Position numbers and translations under genes: made by a program | The notes under the pieces: generated by a model | The model's database searches: none | What the model was told of the DNA's origin: nothing | What the model saw: only the letters and a program-made list of their open reading frames with translations | Assembly: GCA_025963635.1 (NCBI GenBank) | Contig: JAOQAK010000079.1 | Coordinates: 17,045-81,044 of the forward strand | Origin: Ferruginibacter sp. | Lineage (GTDB): Bacteria; Bacteroidota; Bacteroidia; Chitinophagales; Chitinophagaceae | DNA length: 64,000 nucleotides | Direction of reading: 5' to 3' | Part shown: piece by piece, positions 14,918 through 24,789 of the stretch | Layout: each line of letters opens with the position of its first letter | Numbering within the stretch: the stretch's first letter is position 1

Positions 14918-16507
14918 ATGGTCAACACCTTTATATTGTACCTATGCCTGGTAATCGTGATATTGCTGCTGGTGATGTTTGCAAAGTGGCTTAGAATCGC
15001 ATATCCTATCGTGTTGGTGCTTGGCGGACTTGTGTTGAGCATTATTCCGGGGCTGCCGGCTGTCAGCATCAATCCCGAATTGATCTTTATCATTTTCCTG
15101 CCGCCATTGCTATACGAAGCTGCCTGGAACACCTCCTGGAAAGATTTCTGGCGCTTTAGAAGAGTGATCGCAAGTTTCGCATTCCTCATCGTGATCATTA
15201 CTTCGCTCGTGGTTGCCGTTGTATCTGATTTGCTTATACCCGGTTTTACATTGGCATTGGGATTTTTATTGGGCGGTATTATTTCTCCGCCGGATGCGGT
15301 ATCCGCTACCTCTATTTTAAAACAGGTGAAGGTGCCGAAAGGAATTACCTCGCTGCTGGAAGGTGAAAGCCTGCTGAACGATGCGTCGAGCCTGATTGTA
15401 TTTCGCTTTTCATTGATAGCGGTGGGCACTGGCAGGTTTATTTTTTATGAAGCCGCTGCAAGTTTTGTATGGGTGATCGCAATGGGGATTGTAACCGGTA
15501 TAGCGATTGCGTTGCTATATTATGCATTGCACAAGTGGTTGCCGACCGACGCTAATATCGACATCATTCTCACTCTTACCGCTCCTTATGTAATGTACCT
15601 CGCTGCGGAAAGGCTTCATTTTTCAGGCGTATTGGCAGTGGTAAGTGGCGGGCTTTTTTTATCCGCAAGAAGTCACCGTTTTTTAAGCAACAGCAGCAGG
15701 CTGAGGGGAGAAAATGTATGGTCTGCACTGGGCTTTGTTCTAAACGGCTTGGTATTTATGTTGATCGGGCTTGCATTGCCGGTGATTGTTGGGCAGCTGG
15801 GCACAGTGAGTTTAATGGAGGCAATTGGATATGGGATGCTTATTTCCGGGGCATTAATTATTACCAGGATATTATGTGCATTGGGTGCTTCTGCTTTTAC
15901 AGTTTTCATCAGCCATTATATTACCACTGCGGATAGCCATCCGGGATGGAGGGGACCACTGGTCATTGGCTGGGCGGGGATGCGCGGGGTAGTTTCATTA
16001 GCGGCAGCATTATCGGTGCCCATTTACCTGGACAATGGAGTACCCTTTCCACAACGCAACCTGGTTTTGTTCATCACGTTTACGGTGATACTGGTTACAC
16101 TGGTTTTGCAGGGGTTAACCTTGCCACTGGTGATCCGTTGGGTAAAGATGGAGGTTCCGGATAAACATTTAGCAGACAACGAACAGGATCTGCGGGTGAG
16201 GAGGAAACTGGCCGAACATAGCCTGCAATTTTTAAATCAACAGGATGAAAAAGTTCTTAATAGCAGCCGTCCTTTGCAGGAATTAAAAGCAAGATTTGAA
16301 AAAGAACAGTCGTTGCCAGGTATGGCGGATAATACACTACATGAAGATTTCAGGAAAATATACCTTGATGTACTAATGAAACAAAGATTAGTGCTGGATG
16401 AATTGAACAAAGATCCTGAAACCGATCAATCCATCATCAGGAAATACCATAGTTTACTTGACCTTGAGGAAGAGAAATTACGAATGAAATATTATAACGG
16501 GAATTGA
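14918..16507 (+). CDS. CPA1 family Na+/H+ antiporter (529 aa)
   Basis: About twelve hydrophobic segments over residues 1-405 and a soluble C-terminal tail of about 120 residues with helical character. Diagnostic motifs are FLPPLLYEAAWNTSWKDFW, GGIISPPDAVSATSI, LLEGESLLNDASSLIVFRF and GWAGMRGVVSLAAALSVP. These place it in the NhaP-like group of the CPA1 superfamily (TIGR00831-type), exchanging Na+ for protons at the inner membrane. The 3' end converges with the SGNH hydrolase with a 21-base gap. Confidence 0.9.
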   Translation: MVNTFILYLCLVIVILLLVMFAKWLRIAYPIVLVLGGLVLSIIPGLPAVSINPELIFIIFLPPLLYEAAWNTSWKDFWRFRRVIASFAFLIVIITSLVVAVVSDLLIPGFTLALGFLLGGIISPPDAVSATSILKQVKVPKGITSLLEGESLLNDASSLIVFRFSLIAVGTGRFIFYEAAASFVWVIAMGIVTGIAIALLYYALHKWLPTDANIDIILTLTAPYVMYLAAERLHFSGVLAVVSGGLFLSARSHRFLSNSSRLRGENVWSALGFVLNGLVFMLIGLALPVIVGQLGTVSLMEAIGYGMLISGALIITRILCALGASAFTVFISHYITTADSHPGWRGPLVIGWAGMRGVVSLAAALSVPIYLDNGVPFPQRNLVLFITFTVILVTLVLQGLTLPLVIRWVKMEVPDKHLADNEQDLRVRRKLAEHSLQFLNQQDEKVLNSSRPLQELKARFEKEQSLPGMADNTLHEDFRKIYLDVLMKQRLVLDELNKDPETDQSIIRKYHSLLDLEEEKLRMKYYNGN

Positions 16508-16528
16508 TGCATTATCAACCTTCCACCG

Positions 16529-17296
16529 TCACCTAATTATCTTCCATTTTTTATCCACCTGCCGCATCCATTCGATCGCCATCAATTCGTGGCCTGCAGG
16601 CATTGGATGAATCCCATCCCATATCCAATATTCCGCAGGAGCTTTTGTCAATGCTTTATTAAACGCATTTTGAAAATCAACAAGAACCGTGTTGTACTCA
16701 ACACTTAAACGTTTCACGATTTGGCCTCTTTGTTCAATTTCATCAGAATACTCCTGCCACTTCTCTTTCACTCTTCCAACGGGCAAAATAAAGGGTTCGC
16801 ACAATACAAGCCTAATACCGGGCAGCGCCTGTTTTGTTTCGATCAACAAAGCTCTATAGCCAAGCTCAAACTGTTCTGCTGAAAATTTTTTATCTCCATT
16901 AATGAAAGCCGAGACATCGTTGATTCCAATTAAAATGCTCAGCACATCCGGCTTCAGTTCAAGGGTATCTTTTTGCCAGCGTGCAGCAAGATCAGTTACC
17001 TTGTTGCCGCTAATGCCGCGGTTAAAAAAGTGGTAGCCTTTGGCGGGGAAATCGTACCAAAGTTTGCTGGCAATTATATACTGGTAACCATGTCCCATCA
17101 CATGGTTCCAATCGCTGTTGCGTGTTCTGTTGCCATCCGTAATGGAATCGCCCTGAAATAAAAAAGTAAAACCACTTCCTTCTTTGTTACCCGCCAAGGG
17201 CAAAGCATTTGCAGATCCCGCCTCAAGCATGGTCATGGCGCCCAACGCCGTGATATTTTTTAAAAAACGCCTTCGTTGATTTTTCTCCTGGTGCAT
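16529..17296 (-). CDS. SGNH/GDSL hydrolase family protein (255 aa), probable Tat substrate
   Basis: An N-terminal QRRRFLKNITALGAMTML segment looks like a twin-arginine signal. The mature part has SGNH block I (FQGDSITDGNR, Ser51), block II (GISGNKVTDL), block III (ILIGINDVS) and block V (WDGIHPMPAGHELM, with Asp and His of the triad). Such enzymes are esterases, often sugar O-deacetylases. It is a lone minus-strand gene. The exact substrate is not readable from sequence. Confidence 0.88.
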   Translation of the reverse strand: MHQEKNQRRRFLKNITALGAMTMLEAGSANALPLAGNKEGSGFTFLFQGDSITDGNRTRNSDWNHVMGHGYQYIIASKLWYDFPAKGYHFFNRGISGNKVTDLAARWQKDTLELKPDVLSILIGINDVSAFINGDKKFSAEQFELGYRALLIETKQALPGIRLVLCEPFILPVGRVKEKWQEYSDEIEQRGQIVKRLSVEYNTVLVDFQNAFNKALTKAPAEYWIWDGIHPMPAGHELMAIEWMRQVDKKWKIIR

Positions 17297-17435
17297 GTAA
17301 AAAGTTTAGAAATATAAATGTACTGATCTTACCGTTGTGCCTGTAAGATAGGAAAGGCGTTCTTTTTCGCCTGGTTAAAAGCAGTCATGTATTTTAAAAT
17401 TATAGCAAAGCCGAATTAAGCAAAATGGCTGTATA

Positions 17436-17895
17436 ATGACAGCCAAAACAATCCTGAAAGTACGGATGGTAAAAGTTTAAATTAGCAACCGGTGAAATGG
17501 AAATATTGCTAACAAGCTTGTATTGTGAAAAACTTTTTACCATAGCAGATTTGAAATACTTATATGGATTACGTTGGGGAATAGAAAGTACCTATAGTAA
17601 ACAAAAAAATCAGCAGCAGATGGAACAATTTAGTGGGCATCGGGTAATTTGTAGTATGCAACAGGATTATGCAGCCGGCTTATTTGTAGCTAACCTGCAA
17701 AGCCTTATAGAAAAGCAATGTGAAGATTATTTGCAAAAAATCAATACAAGAAGAAAGTACTGCTACCGAATAAACCGTAATGTAAGCTGGGCTTCGTTGA
17801 AATTTAATGTAGTTAAACTGATTCTGCAAAATGAACGGCGAGATATCTTATTACAATTACAAGATGCATTCTTGAACGAAACATCGAACCAGTAA
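17436..17895 (+). pseudogene. IS4-family transposase remnant
   Basis: The 132-residue frame from 17497 is the C-terminal part of a DDE transposase: YGLRWGIESTYSKQK fits the IS4 signature Y-(2)-R-(3)-E-(6)-K exactly. Just upstream, KVRMVKV (from about 17456) is in one frame and KFKLATGEMEILLTSLY in another, separated by a frameshift near 17476. The DDE-bearing N-terminal two thirds are missing. The sequence CTTAACTAAATGACATTG at 17987-18004 may be an old IS end; no matching left end was found. This is a decayed insertion between the SGNH hydrolase and sbcC. Confidence 0.8.
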
Positions 17896-18041
17896 GACCT
17901 GGAAGGCAAAGTCCGGGAATCAAAAAAGCAAAACGGCTAACCGGAAAATACCAAACTTTTACAAACTATAAAAAAGCCATTTAACCCTTAACTAAATGAC
18001 ATTGGGCTTCAGCCTGTGGAGCAAATTCATTTATCAATGCT

Positions 18042-21000
18042 TCACACATCTGTTATCACCTTTCCATAACTTTTAATAGAAATCTTACTGTACCCGCCGG
18101 GTTGTTTGCTGACTTCTATCTGTGTTCCTATCCTTTCTTTTAATGCCTCCACATGGGAGATGATGCCGATCATTTTACCGGATACCTGCAGGTTCTCCAA
18201 AGCGGAAATGGCAATGTCCAGCGTTTCAGCATCCAATGTGCCAAAACCTTCATCAATGAACAGAGATTGGATTTGTACTTTGCGGCCAGCCAGGTCAGAC
18301 AGCCCAAGTGCCAAAGCCAAACTCACTAAAAAACTTTCTCCTCCTGAAAGCGTAGCCATTGGCCTTACCACATCTGCCTGGTACGCATCCACAATTTGTA
18401 GTTCAAGATCTTTTTCGATTGATTTTAAAATGAGGTACCGATCGCTGAATTTCCTTAAGTGGCGATTGGCCAATGCTGTTAGCCTTGCAAGTGTAAGGCC
18501 CTGTGCAAATCGACTGAATTTATTTCCATCAGCGGAGCCGACCAGGGCACATAATTTATTCCAACGCTCAAACTCTTTTTGTTGAACAGAAGCCTGTTCT
18601 GCAATTTGCTGGTATTTAATTGCGTCCGCGGCATCCTGCTCTAATATCGTTTTCAGTCGTCCAATTTGTTGGTTGAGTTCAATGATTTTTTGTTCATTCA
18701 TCACTGAAACCTCCGTCAATACTTCAGCTGAATCAGTCGTAAGCGACTTTTCGATTTCGAACTGGTATTCCTGCTCCGTGGTTTTTAATATTCCTTCTGT
18801 AGTGGTGATATTGCTCAAGAGGAATTGCTGATGTTCATGGATCGATTGTGCCTTATCCTTTTCTAAAATATTAGACAGCAGTTCATCAATGGTGCTAAAC
18901 CCGGCTCCAATTATTTTTGAAAGCAGGATGCTCATCAAACGATCACGTTGGTTCAAAATTTCTTCGTACAATTTTTTCCATTCTTCCAGTTTCCCTTCCA
19001 GTACTTTAATATTTTCCTGTTTAACCTTCGTGTTGGCTCCCAATTTTTCTGCCTGCGTTTTTAAAATTAGCAGCGCTTCATTCATTTTTTTCCGTTCTGC
19101 GGATGGATCTTTATCGCCAAAAATCGTTTTTCGAACAGCCGCTTTTTCATTCAATGTTAATTGCTCTGTATCCACAATTGCCTGCAAGTTCGTTTTGTAA
19201 CTGAGCGATTCACTTACTTTGATTACAGCATTTTCATAACCCGATTGAAGGGTTGCCTGCTCCAGTTCTTTTTCCTGCTTTCGCCGGATAGCGCCCTGGT
19301 AAGTAACAGATCTTTCATTCAATGTTGCCTGCGCACGGCCCAGTTCTTTTTCATGAAATACAAGATTGTATTTGGATAAAAAACCGGAGGCAGAAATGGT
19401 TGCCTGCCGGATCTTTTCAGTTGTAATAAGCTGCTCTCCCTGTAATCTTATTTTTTCGATCGAAAAGTTTTTTAGCTGCTCTTGTGCTACCAAAAGATTG
19501 GCTTCTGATTTAACCAATTCTTGTTCCTTTGCATGCAGCAGTTCATCCGTTTCTATAAATTGTTTTTGTAAATTTTTTATGGTACTGATCTTCTTTTGAA
19601 GCGCATCATAATCTTCCTGTTTCTCAGCAACTAGTCTTTCAATGCTTTCGGGATCATCCATATTTAAAGCGCTCAGTCCTTTATGTAAATTGGCCTCAAA
19701 GCTATTCCTGTTCTCAACCATTTTCACATCTATGGCTTTAAGCTCCTTTTGCAATCCTTCAATTTTAGTGACAATGGTATTCACAACAATGGCAAGCTCA
19801 TCTGCCTGGCGGCTAATCTGTTTTAAATAAATTTCCTGCTGATTTCTTTTCTGTTCAGCTTCCGGCAAATGGCTGTGATAATTGTTTTCCTTATACGGAT
19901 GATGCAAGGCGCCACATAAAGGGCAGGGCTTGTCCGGCTCCAGTTGCTGCCGGTCTGCATCATATTTTTGAATGCGAATCTGTATCTCTGCCAACTGGCG
20001 AAGATCGGCAAGGTTTTTTTCTGCACCGTCTTTTTCTACAAACAGTTTGGCAAGTGCTTCCTTTTCACTTACTACCTGCAAAGTATGCACGTTAAGTGCT
20101 GTTTCTACTGCAGCTTTCTTTTCAACATCCTTTCTATTTTCAACCGATATCCTGTATTGGCCGTTGCAATAATTGATCAATATGGGAAGGTTGTTATATG
20201 CTTCTTCTATTGACTCCAGCGGTTCACCCTTCAATTCATTTTCGAAAGCTGTTGTAGCAGTTTGTTTTTTATCAATAAGCAACTGAATATCCTGCTTTAT
20301 CTTTTTTATCTTTTCGCTTATATTTTTCAGCAGTTTATTTTGTTGGTCTTCGGCTCCTAGCAATTTGTCCAGTTCCAGTTGCAGCTTTGATGAACTTGCC
20401 TGTAGTGCTTTCAAATCATTTTTCAGCTGCGTGAGCTGATGTATTTCTTTTTCGATCTCCCCATCTTCTTTGTGCTCCTCCAGCCATTTATTTACTTGCA
20501 GAATCTGTTGGGTACAATCTTCCAGTTGTTGTTTTTTAGCATCATGGGCAGACTGGGCTTTTTGAATGTCCTCCTTCGCTGCTTCCACCTTTTTTTTACT
20601 TTGATCCAGTTGATTGCTTAGCGATGTCAATTCGGAGTCTGCTCGAATTACCTCCTCCAACAGCGGCTCTGACAAGGAAAGCTCCTTCTGGGCGGCAGCA
20701 TGCGCTGCAACGGCAATACCATATTGTTCATTAAGTTCTTTCCATTCCTTTTCTAAACCGGGCAATTGTTCCCCGGCAGTTTTTATCTTCAATTGTGTGT
20801 CTTGTTCAGAAGATTGTAATAGGTTCAATTCTGCCAGCGCGGGTTGATGCAGGATTGCTTTGTCATGATTTTGCAGCTTTTCAAAAAGCGGCTTTTCTTC
20901 TTCTGCCTGCAGTTGTAATTGTGTGAGCTTACCGGCGAGTTCATTTTTTTTATCTTCTAATGTTTTTATCTTCTCCAGCCATATTAATTTTTTCTCCGCT

Positions 21001-21716
21001 TCCTGTTTATTTTTTTTGAACTGGCTGCCTTCTTCATTCAACGTTGCCATTTGTTGCTGAATGGTTTGCACTGCTTCCGCCGACAAAAGCTGTACATCGT
21101 TCATGCTCCTCTTCAGGTCTTTCAGTTTCGCTTCTTCAAGGCCTGTTTTTTTATAAATAAATGTGGATATATCGGAGTAAATAGCGGTGTCGGTAATTTT
21201 TTCCAACAGCTCGCTTCGTTCATTTTCACTGGATTTTAAAAACCTGGTGAAATCGCCCTGCGATAGCATTACGGATCTTAAAAACTGGCTATAACCCAAG
21301 CCACAAATTTCAACGATCTTGTTTTGAACTGCTGCCAAAGGATGGCTTACAATGATCTTGCCTTCGCCTTTTTCTGCCAATTCCATTTTTACTCCCTGGA
21401 GCTTGCCACCTATCTTACCATGCGCCCTTCGCTGCGACCACCGGGCTCTGTAGGCAATACCTTTTACTTCAAACTCCACTTCCGAAAAACTTTCCACCGT
21501 AAAGCGTGTCATGCTTTCATCCGCATCGCGGTCGTGCCGGTGCACTCTTCCGTATAGGGCAACAGTAATGGCATCGAGAATGGTTGTTTTACCTGCACCA
21601 GTGGGTCCGGTTATGCCAAACAGCCCGCTTTCAATAAACGGACTTTGATCAAACCGGATGGTATGTTCGCCTTTGAGTGAATTAAGGTTTAAAAATTTTA
21701 CACTTAATATTTTCAT
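18042..21716 (-). CDS. sbcC: SbcC, ATPase subunit of the SbcCD nuclease (1224 aa)
   Basis: A Rad50/SMC-like protein. The N-terminal ATPase half has MKILSVKFLNLNSLKGEHTIRFD and the Walker A GPTGAGKTTILDAI. Long coiled-coil arms follow, broken at the middle by the zinc-hook CPLC in PDKPCPLCGALHHPY. The C-terminal half has the signature ATLSGGESFLVSLALALGLSDLAG and Walker B SLFIDEGFGTLDAETLD. With SbcD it opens DNA hairpins and trims double-strand ends. Length is normal for the family. It lies 26 bases after sbcD in the same direction, forming the usual sbcDC operon. Confidence 0.95.
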   Translation of the reverse strand: MKILSVKFLNLNSLKGEHTIRFDQSPFIESGLFGITGPTGAGKTTILDAITVALYGRVHRHDRDADESMTRFTVESFSEVEFEVKGIAYRARWSQRRAHGKIGGKLQGVKMELAEKGEGKIIVSHPLAAVQNKIVEICGLGYSQFLRSVMLSQGDFTRFLKSSENERSELLEKITDTAIYSDISTFIYKKTGLEEAKLKDLKRSMNDVQLLSAEAVQTIQQQMATLNEEGSQFKKNKQEAEKKLIWLEKIKTLEDKKNELAGKLTQLQLQAEEEKPLFEKLQNHDKAILHQPALAELNLLQSSEQDTQLKIKTAGEQLPGLEKEWKELNEQYGIAVAAHAAAQKELSLSEPLLEEVIRADSELTSLSNQLDQSKKKVEAAKEDIQKAQSAHDAKKQQLEDCTQQILQVNKWLEEHKEDGEIEKEIHQLTQLKNDLKALQASSSKLQLELDKLLGAEDQQNKLLKNISEKIKKIKQDIQLLIDKKQTATTAFENELKGEPLESIEEAYNNLPILINYCNGQYRISVENRKDVEKKAAVETALNVHTLQVVSEKEALAKLFVEKDGAEKNLADLRQLAEIQIRIQKYDADRQQLEPDKPCPLCGALHHPYKENNYHSHLPEAEQKRNQQEIYLKQISRQADELAIVVNTIVTKIEGLQKELKAIDVKMVENRNSFEANLHKGLSALNMDDPESIERLVAEKQEDYDALQKKISTIKNLQKQFIETDELLHAKEQELVKSEANLLVAQEQLKNFSIEKIRLQGEQLITTEKIRQATISASGFLSKYNLVFHEKELGRAQATLNERSVTYQGAIRRKQEKELEQATLQSGYENAVIKVSESLSYKTNLQAIVDTEQLTLNEKAAVRKTIFGDKDPSAERKKMNEALLILKTQAEKLGANTKVKQENIKVLEGKLEEWKKLYEEILNQRDRLMSILLSKIIGAGFSTIDELLSNILEKDKAQSIHEHQQFLLSNITTTEGILKTTEQEYQFEIEKSLTTDSAEVLTEVSVMNEQKIIELNQQIGRLKTILEQDAADAIKYQQIAEQASVQQKEFERWNKLCALVGSADGNKFSRFAQGLTLARLTALANRHLRKFSDRYLILKSIEKDLELQIVDAYQADVVRPMATLSGGESFLVSLALALGLSDLAGRKVQIQSLFIDEGFGTLDAETLDIAISALENLQVSGKMIGIISHVEALKERIGTQIEVSKQPGGYSKISIKSYGKVITDV

Positions 21717-21742
21717 CGTATATCACCGGGTTAAGAAGGGAT

Positions 21743-22966
21743 TTAATGGGTATCGGTTTCAAACAGTTCAAGTGCTTCATTGAAGGTTTGCAACACGTCG
21801 CTGAAATCGGTGCCGGGATAGGCAGACTCACATTTTTTCTGAAAAACAGATTTAGGATCAAGATCGGTAAGATTGATCATTTCATCGGTTTGTTCATCAA
21901 GTTGAAGCGAATGCTTTTTAGATTGTTGTTTTAGAAAGAACCGTTCTATAAAAGGTTTGCCCACAATCAGCTTATTCAATTGCTCTTCAAGATCGTGTAC
22001 CAGGATATCTGTTTCCAGTTGCACTTCCACCCAGGATGGAAAACTGAGCAACTGGTCTTGTATAATTTCGATGGCAGCTTTAACGGTTTCGAGATTTCCC
22101 TTTACCCTGATGAGTTTGCGACAGGGTGGAATGTCAATGGATTGGATCTGGTTCAATTTTCCTGCTTCAAATTGCAATACCAGCACCAGCTTGTGATCAT
22201 CGCTTTCGGAAAAACTTAATGGAATTGGCGAGCCCGAATACCGGACATGCTCCATTTTATTTACAAGTTGTGGCCGGTGTAAATGGCCCAGCGCCACATA
22301 ATCAAATTCTACCGGGAACTGGTCGCCACCTACCTGTGCAATATTGCCCACATGAATCTCTTTTTCACTATCAGAGTTCACTGCGCCGGCGGCAAATAAA
22401 TGGCCGGTTGCAATTACAGGGATGCCGTTGATTTTATGGTCTGCTATACTTTCTTTGAAAAGATGGTAATGATCGCCAATACCTTTTTTTAACCTCGTTT
22501 CTAATTCGACAGAACTTTCACCAGCGATGGAGAGCCGTACATCTTTATCACGGATAAAGGGTACCGCACAAACGATGAGCTCCGGAAACCCTTCTTTATT
22601 TTTAACGGTAATGATCTGCTCCTTAAAATCATCCGGCACACCGCCCACCACATGCACATTGAAAACTTTCAGCAGGTCTTTAGGAGCATTTAAGGTAGTA
22701 ACAGAATCGTGGTTGCCACCAATGATGATCACTTCCCTGCAGCAGGTACTCTTCACCTTCCACAGGAAATCGTAGTACTGTTTGAACGCTGCATTCGATG
22801 GTGCACCCGTATCAAATATGTCCCCGGCAACTATCAACACATCAATGCATTCTACAGAGATCGTTTCAATTAGCCAGTCTAAAAAATGCTGGTGTTCATC
22901 TGTCCGCTCACACTGTTCCAATCGTTTTCCCAGGTGCCAGTCGGCGGTATGGAGTACTTTTAACAT
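21743..22966 (-). CDS. sbcD: SbcD, nuclease subunit of SbcCD (407 aa)
   Basis: A calcineurin-like metallophosphoesterase of the Mre11/SbcD type: LHTADWHLGKRLE, VLIVAGDIFDTGAPS, IIGGNHDS and ATGHLFAAGAVN, then FDYVALGHLHRPQ carry the metal-binding residues. The C-terminal capping domain follows (about 270-400). It is the upstream gene of the sbcDC pair. Confidence 0.95.
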   Translation of the reverse strand: MLKVLHTADWHLGKRLEQCERTDEHQHFLDWLIETISVECIDVLIVAGDIFDTGAPSNAAFKQYYDFLWKVKSTCCREVIIIGGNHDSVTTLNAPKDLLKVFNVHVVGGVPDDFKEQIITVKNKEGFPELIVCAVPFIRDKDVRLSIAGESSVELETRLKKGIGDHYHLFKESIADHKINGIPVIATGHLFAAGAVNSDSEKEIHVGNIAQVGGDQFPVEFDYVALGHLHRPQLVNKMEHVRYSGSPIPLSFSESDDHKLVLVLQFEAGKLNQIQSIDIPPCRKLIRVKGNLETVKAAIEIIQDQLLSFPSWVEVQLETDILVHDLEEQLNKLIVGKPFIERFFLKQQSKKHSLQLDEQTDEMINLTDLDPKSVFQKKCESAYPGTDFSDVLQTFNEALELFETDTH

Positions 22967-23224
22967 ATGGTCAATTAGCGATTAATAAATAACGGACATT
23001 AAAATTAAGCAGTTAATTTTTAACTCATATTTTATCAAATATTTATTGGGAGATCTTTCACAGGCTATGTTGCTAAAAGCAGTCTTTTAAAATATTGCAA
23101 TCATGCATGAGCACTCGTTTTACTGGCTAACGAAGGATCAGTTGAGTTGGATGAATACCAATCAGGAGATGTATAACAATTTCTAATTCGTATTTGAAAA
23201 TTCGTGTAATAAAAAGCACTCACA

Positions 23225-24268
23225 CTACGCACTATTATTCCTGTCTTTTTTAGTAATGATTCGTTTGGAGGATTCTCTTATAAAGAGTTTTGGTTTGATC
23301 ACTATTTCCTGGTGCGCCATCGTATCATCGCTATTGAGCATTTCTATAAAAAGCTTTGCGGTTGCCTTACCCATTTCAAAGGCATACATTTCCACACTCG
23401 ATATGGAAGGACTTACCAGGCTGGTTACGGGTTCATTATTGAAACCAACCAATCCAATATCATCCGGCATTTGTAAACCTTTTTCTTTTATTGCCAGCAT
23501 TGCGCCAATCGCCATGCGATCGCTGATGGTGAATATTGCATCCGGCGGTTGCTTCATTGCCAGTAGTTCTTTGGTTGCCTCGTAAGCATATTGCTGGTTA
23601 AAATCGCAATGAATGATCATTCTTTTATCCGGACGCAAACCATTTAATTTCAGCGTTTGTAAATAACCTTCCATTCGTTTATTACTGATGTTTAGGTTTT
23701 CAGGTCCGGCCAGGATGGCGATACGTTTATAGCCCTGGTCTACCAGGTGTTGTGTAGCGAGCACGCCTCCTGCGATATTATCCAATCGCACTGAAGGGCA
23801 GCTAATATGATTCACTACCCTGTCAAATAAAACAAGGGGGATTTTTTTGTTCTGTATTTTTTTAATGTGCTCAAAAACTTTTGTCTCGCTCGATACCGAT
23901 ACAATGAACCCATCCACCAAACTTTCCAGCAGGCGTTTTGTGTTTACAATTTCGCGGCCAAAACTTTCATCGCTCTGGCAAACCATTACAGTATACCCTG
24001 CTTCCAGCGCAACTTCATCAATACCCTTCACCATGGTAGACAAAACATAATCCAAATTAGGAATAATCACACCAATGGTATGTGTTTGCCTGTTCAGTAA
24101 ACTTAAGGCCAGTTTGTTGGGCTGGTAATCGAGTTCTTCGGCTAGCGCTTTAACGGCTTTTTTGGTTTCAATTTTAATATCGGGAGCATCTCTTAAGGCC
24201 CGGCTTACGGTGGATTTTGATAACCGAAGCGCAACAGCAATGTCTTTGATGGTAGTCTGTCTTTCCAT
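23225..24268 (-). CDS. LacI-family transcriptional regulator (347 aa)
   Basis: The start MERQTTIKDIAVALRLSKSTVSRALRDAP (ATG 24268-24266) gives a proper LacI-type helix-turn-helix at residues 5-25; an upstream in-frame start would add 22 residues encoded by the GC-rich repeat and is unlikely. The rest is a periplasmic-binding-protein-like sensor (TIGVIIPNLDYVLSTMVKGIDE, AILAGPENLNISNKRMEGY, DAIFTISDRMAIGAMLAIKEKG). It is divergent from the cupin, lyase and SusCD genes and most probably controls them in response to a sugar or sugar acid. Confidence 0.93.
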   Translation of the reverse strand: MERQTTIKDIAVALRLSKSTVSRALRDAPDIKIETKKAVKALAEELDYQPNKLALSLLNRQTHTIGVIIPNLDYVLSTMVKGIDEVALEAGYTVMVCQSDESFGREIVNTKRLLESLVDGFIVSVSSETKVFEHIKKIQNKKIPLVLFDRVVNHISCPSVRLDNIAGGVLATQHLVDQGYKRIAILAGPENLNISNKRMEGYLQTLKLNGLRPDKRMIIHCDFNQQYAYEATKELLAMKQPPDAIFTISDRMAIGAMLAIKEKGLQMPDDIGLVGFNNEPVTSLVSPSISSVEMYAFEMGKATAKLFIEMLNSDDTMAHQEIVIKPKLFIRESSKRIITKKDRNNSA

Positions 24269-24313
24269 ATATAAATGTGAAAATAGTTCATTTTGCCGAA
24301 TTCTCCGGCACAG

Positions 24314-24344
24314 TTCCGGTACCGGTTCCGGCACTGGTACCGGA
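24314..24344. repeat. Short GC-rich palindromic repeat
   Basis: CCGGTACCGG, a perfect 10-bp palindrome (24316-24325), is followed by TTCCGG and CACTGGTACCGG, so the GGTACCGG unit occurs twice within 31 bases, 46 bases upstream of the regulator start. The base composition is unlike the AT-rich surroundings. It could be an autoregulatory site or a small tandem repeat. Confidence 0.5.
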
Positions 24345-24706
24345 GTTATTTTTTAGATTACTTCCATTAAATCAGTTATTCTGTTAAAAATTATTCCGGT
24401 AAATAGCCAAATATTTGAAAGAAATAATTTTTCTTTTGATGCCCTCTTTTCCGTTTAACGGTTAATATTACACCATAGACTGCATTCAACAAGCTGCGCA
24501 GGTACAAATTGCTATACAGATGATTGCGATAATAAAACAAGGTTTGCCGATAATTAATTCACATGGAACTATGCCTGGCGGGAACTGTAGCTTTTATAAT
24601 GATGCACAAACAAATTCATTTTTTAAAATAGAAAAATTCACAGGTAATAAATTATTTAATTCGCATCATTGCCGGAATACACACCCGTTGCAAAATGCTG
24701 AATTGT

Positions 24707-24718
24707 AAAAACGTTGTT
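24707..24718. promoter_or_regulatory. Candidate LacI-family operator
   Basis: AAAAACGTTGTT is a near-palindrome centred on CG (AAnAACGTTnTT), the usual symmetry of LacI/GalR operators. It lies 72 bases upstream of the cupin start. The perfect inverted repeat CCGTTTAACGG at 24451-24461 is a second candidate near the regulator. Confidence 0.35.
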
Positions 24719-24789
24719 CATCAATACCATGGGAGCAATATGAATATTTAACAGGCATGCTATTGAGAGTATGCACAAAGCATAATGTA

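Larger units (their letters stand above)
24269..24789. other. Control region between the LacI-type regulator and the lyase operon
   Basis: This 521-base divergent region contains a GC-rich palindromic repeat (24314-24344), a perfect inverted repeat CCGTTTAACGG (24451-24461) and a LacI-operator-like site (24707-24718). Promoter boxes were not resolved. No gene was seen. Confidence 0.45.

Noticed and set aside
17937..17947. CCGGTTAGCCG match to the leader motif on the minus strand near the IS remnant
   Set aside because: The rest of the motif (AAAACGG and GAGTAGGCA) is missing and no gene start follows.
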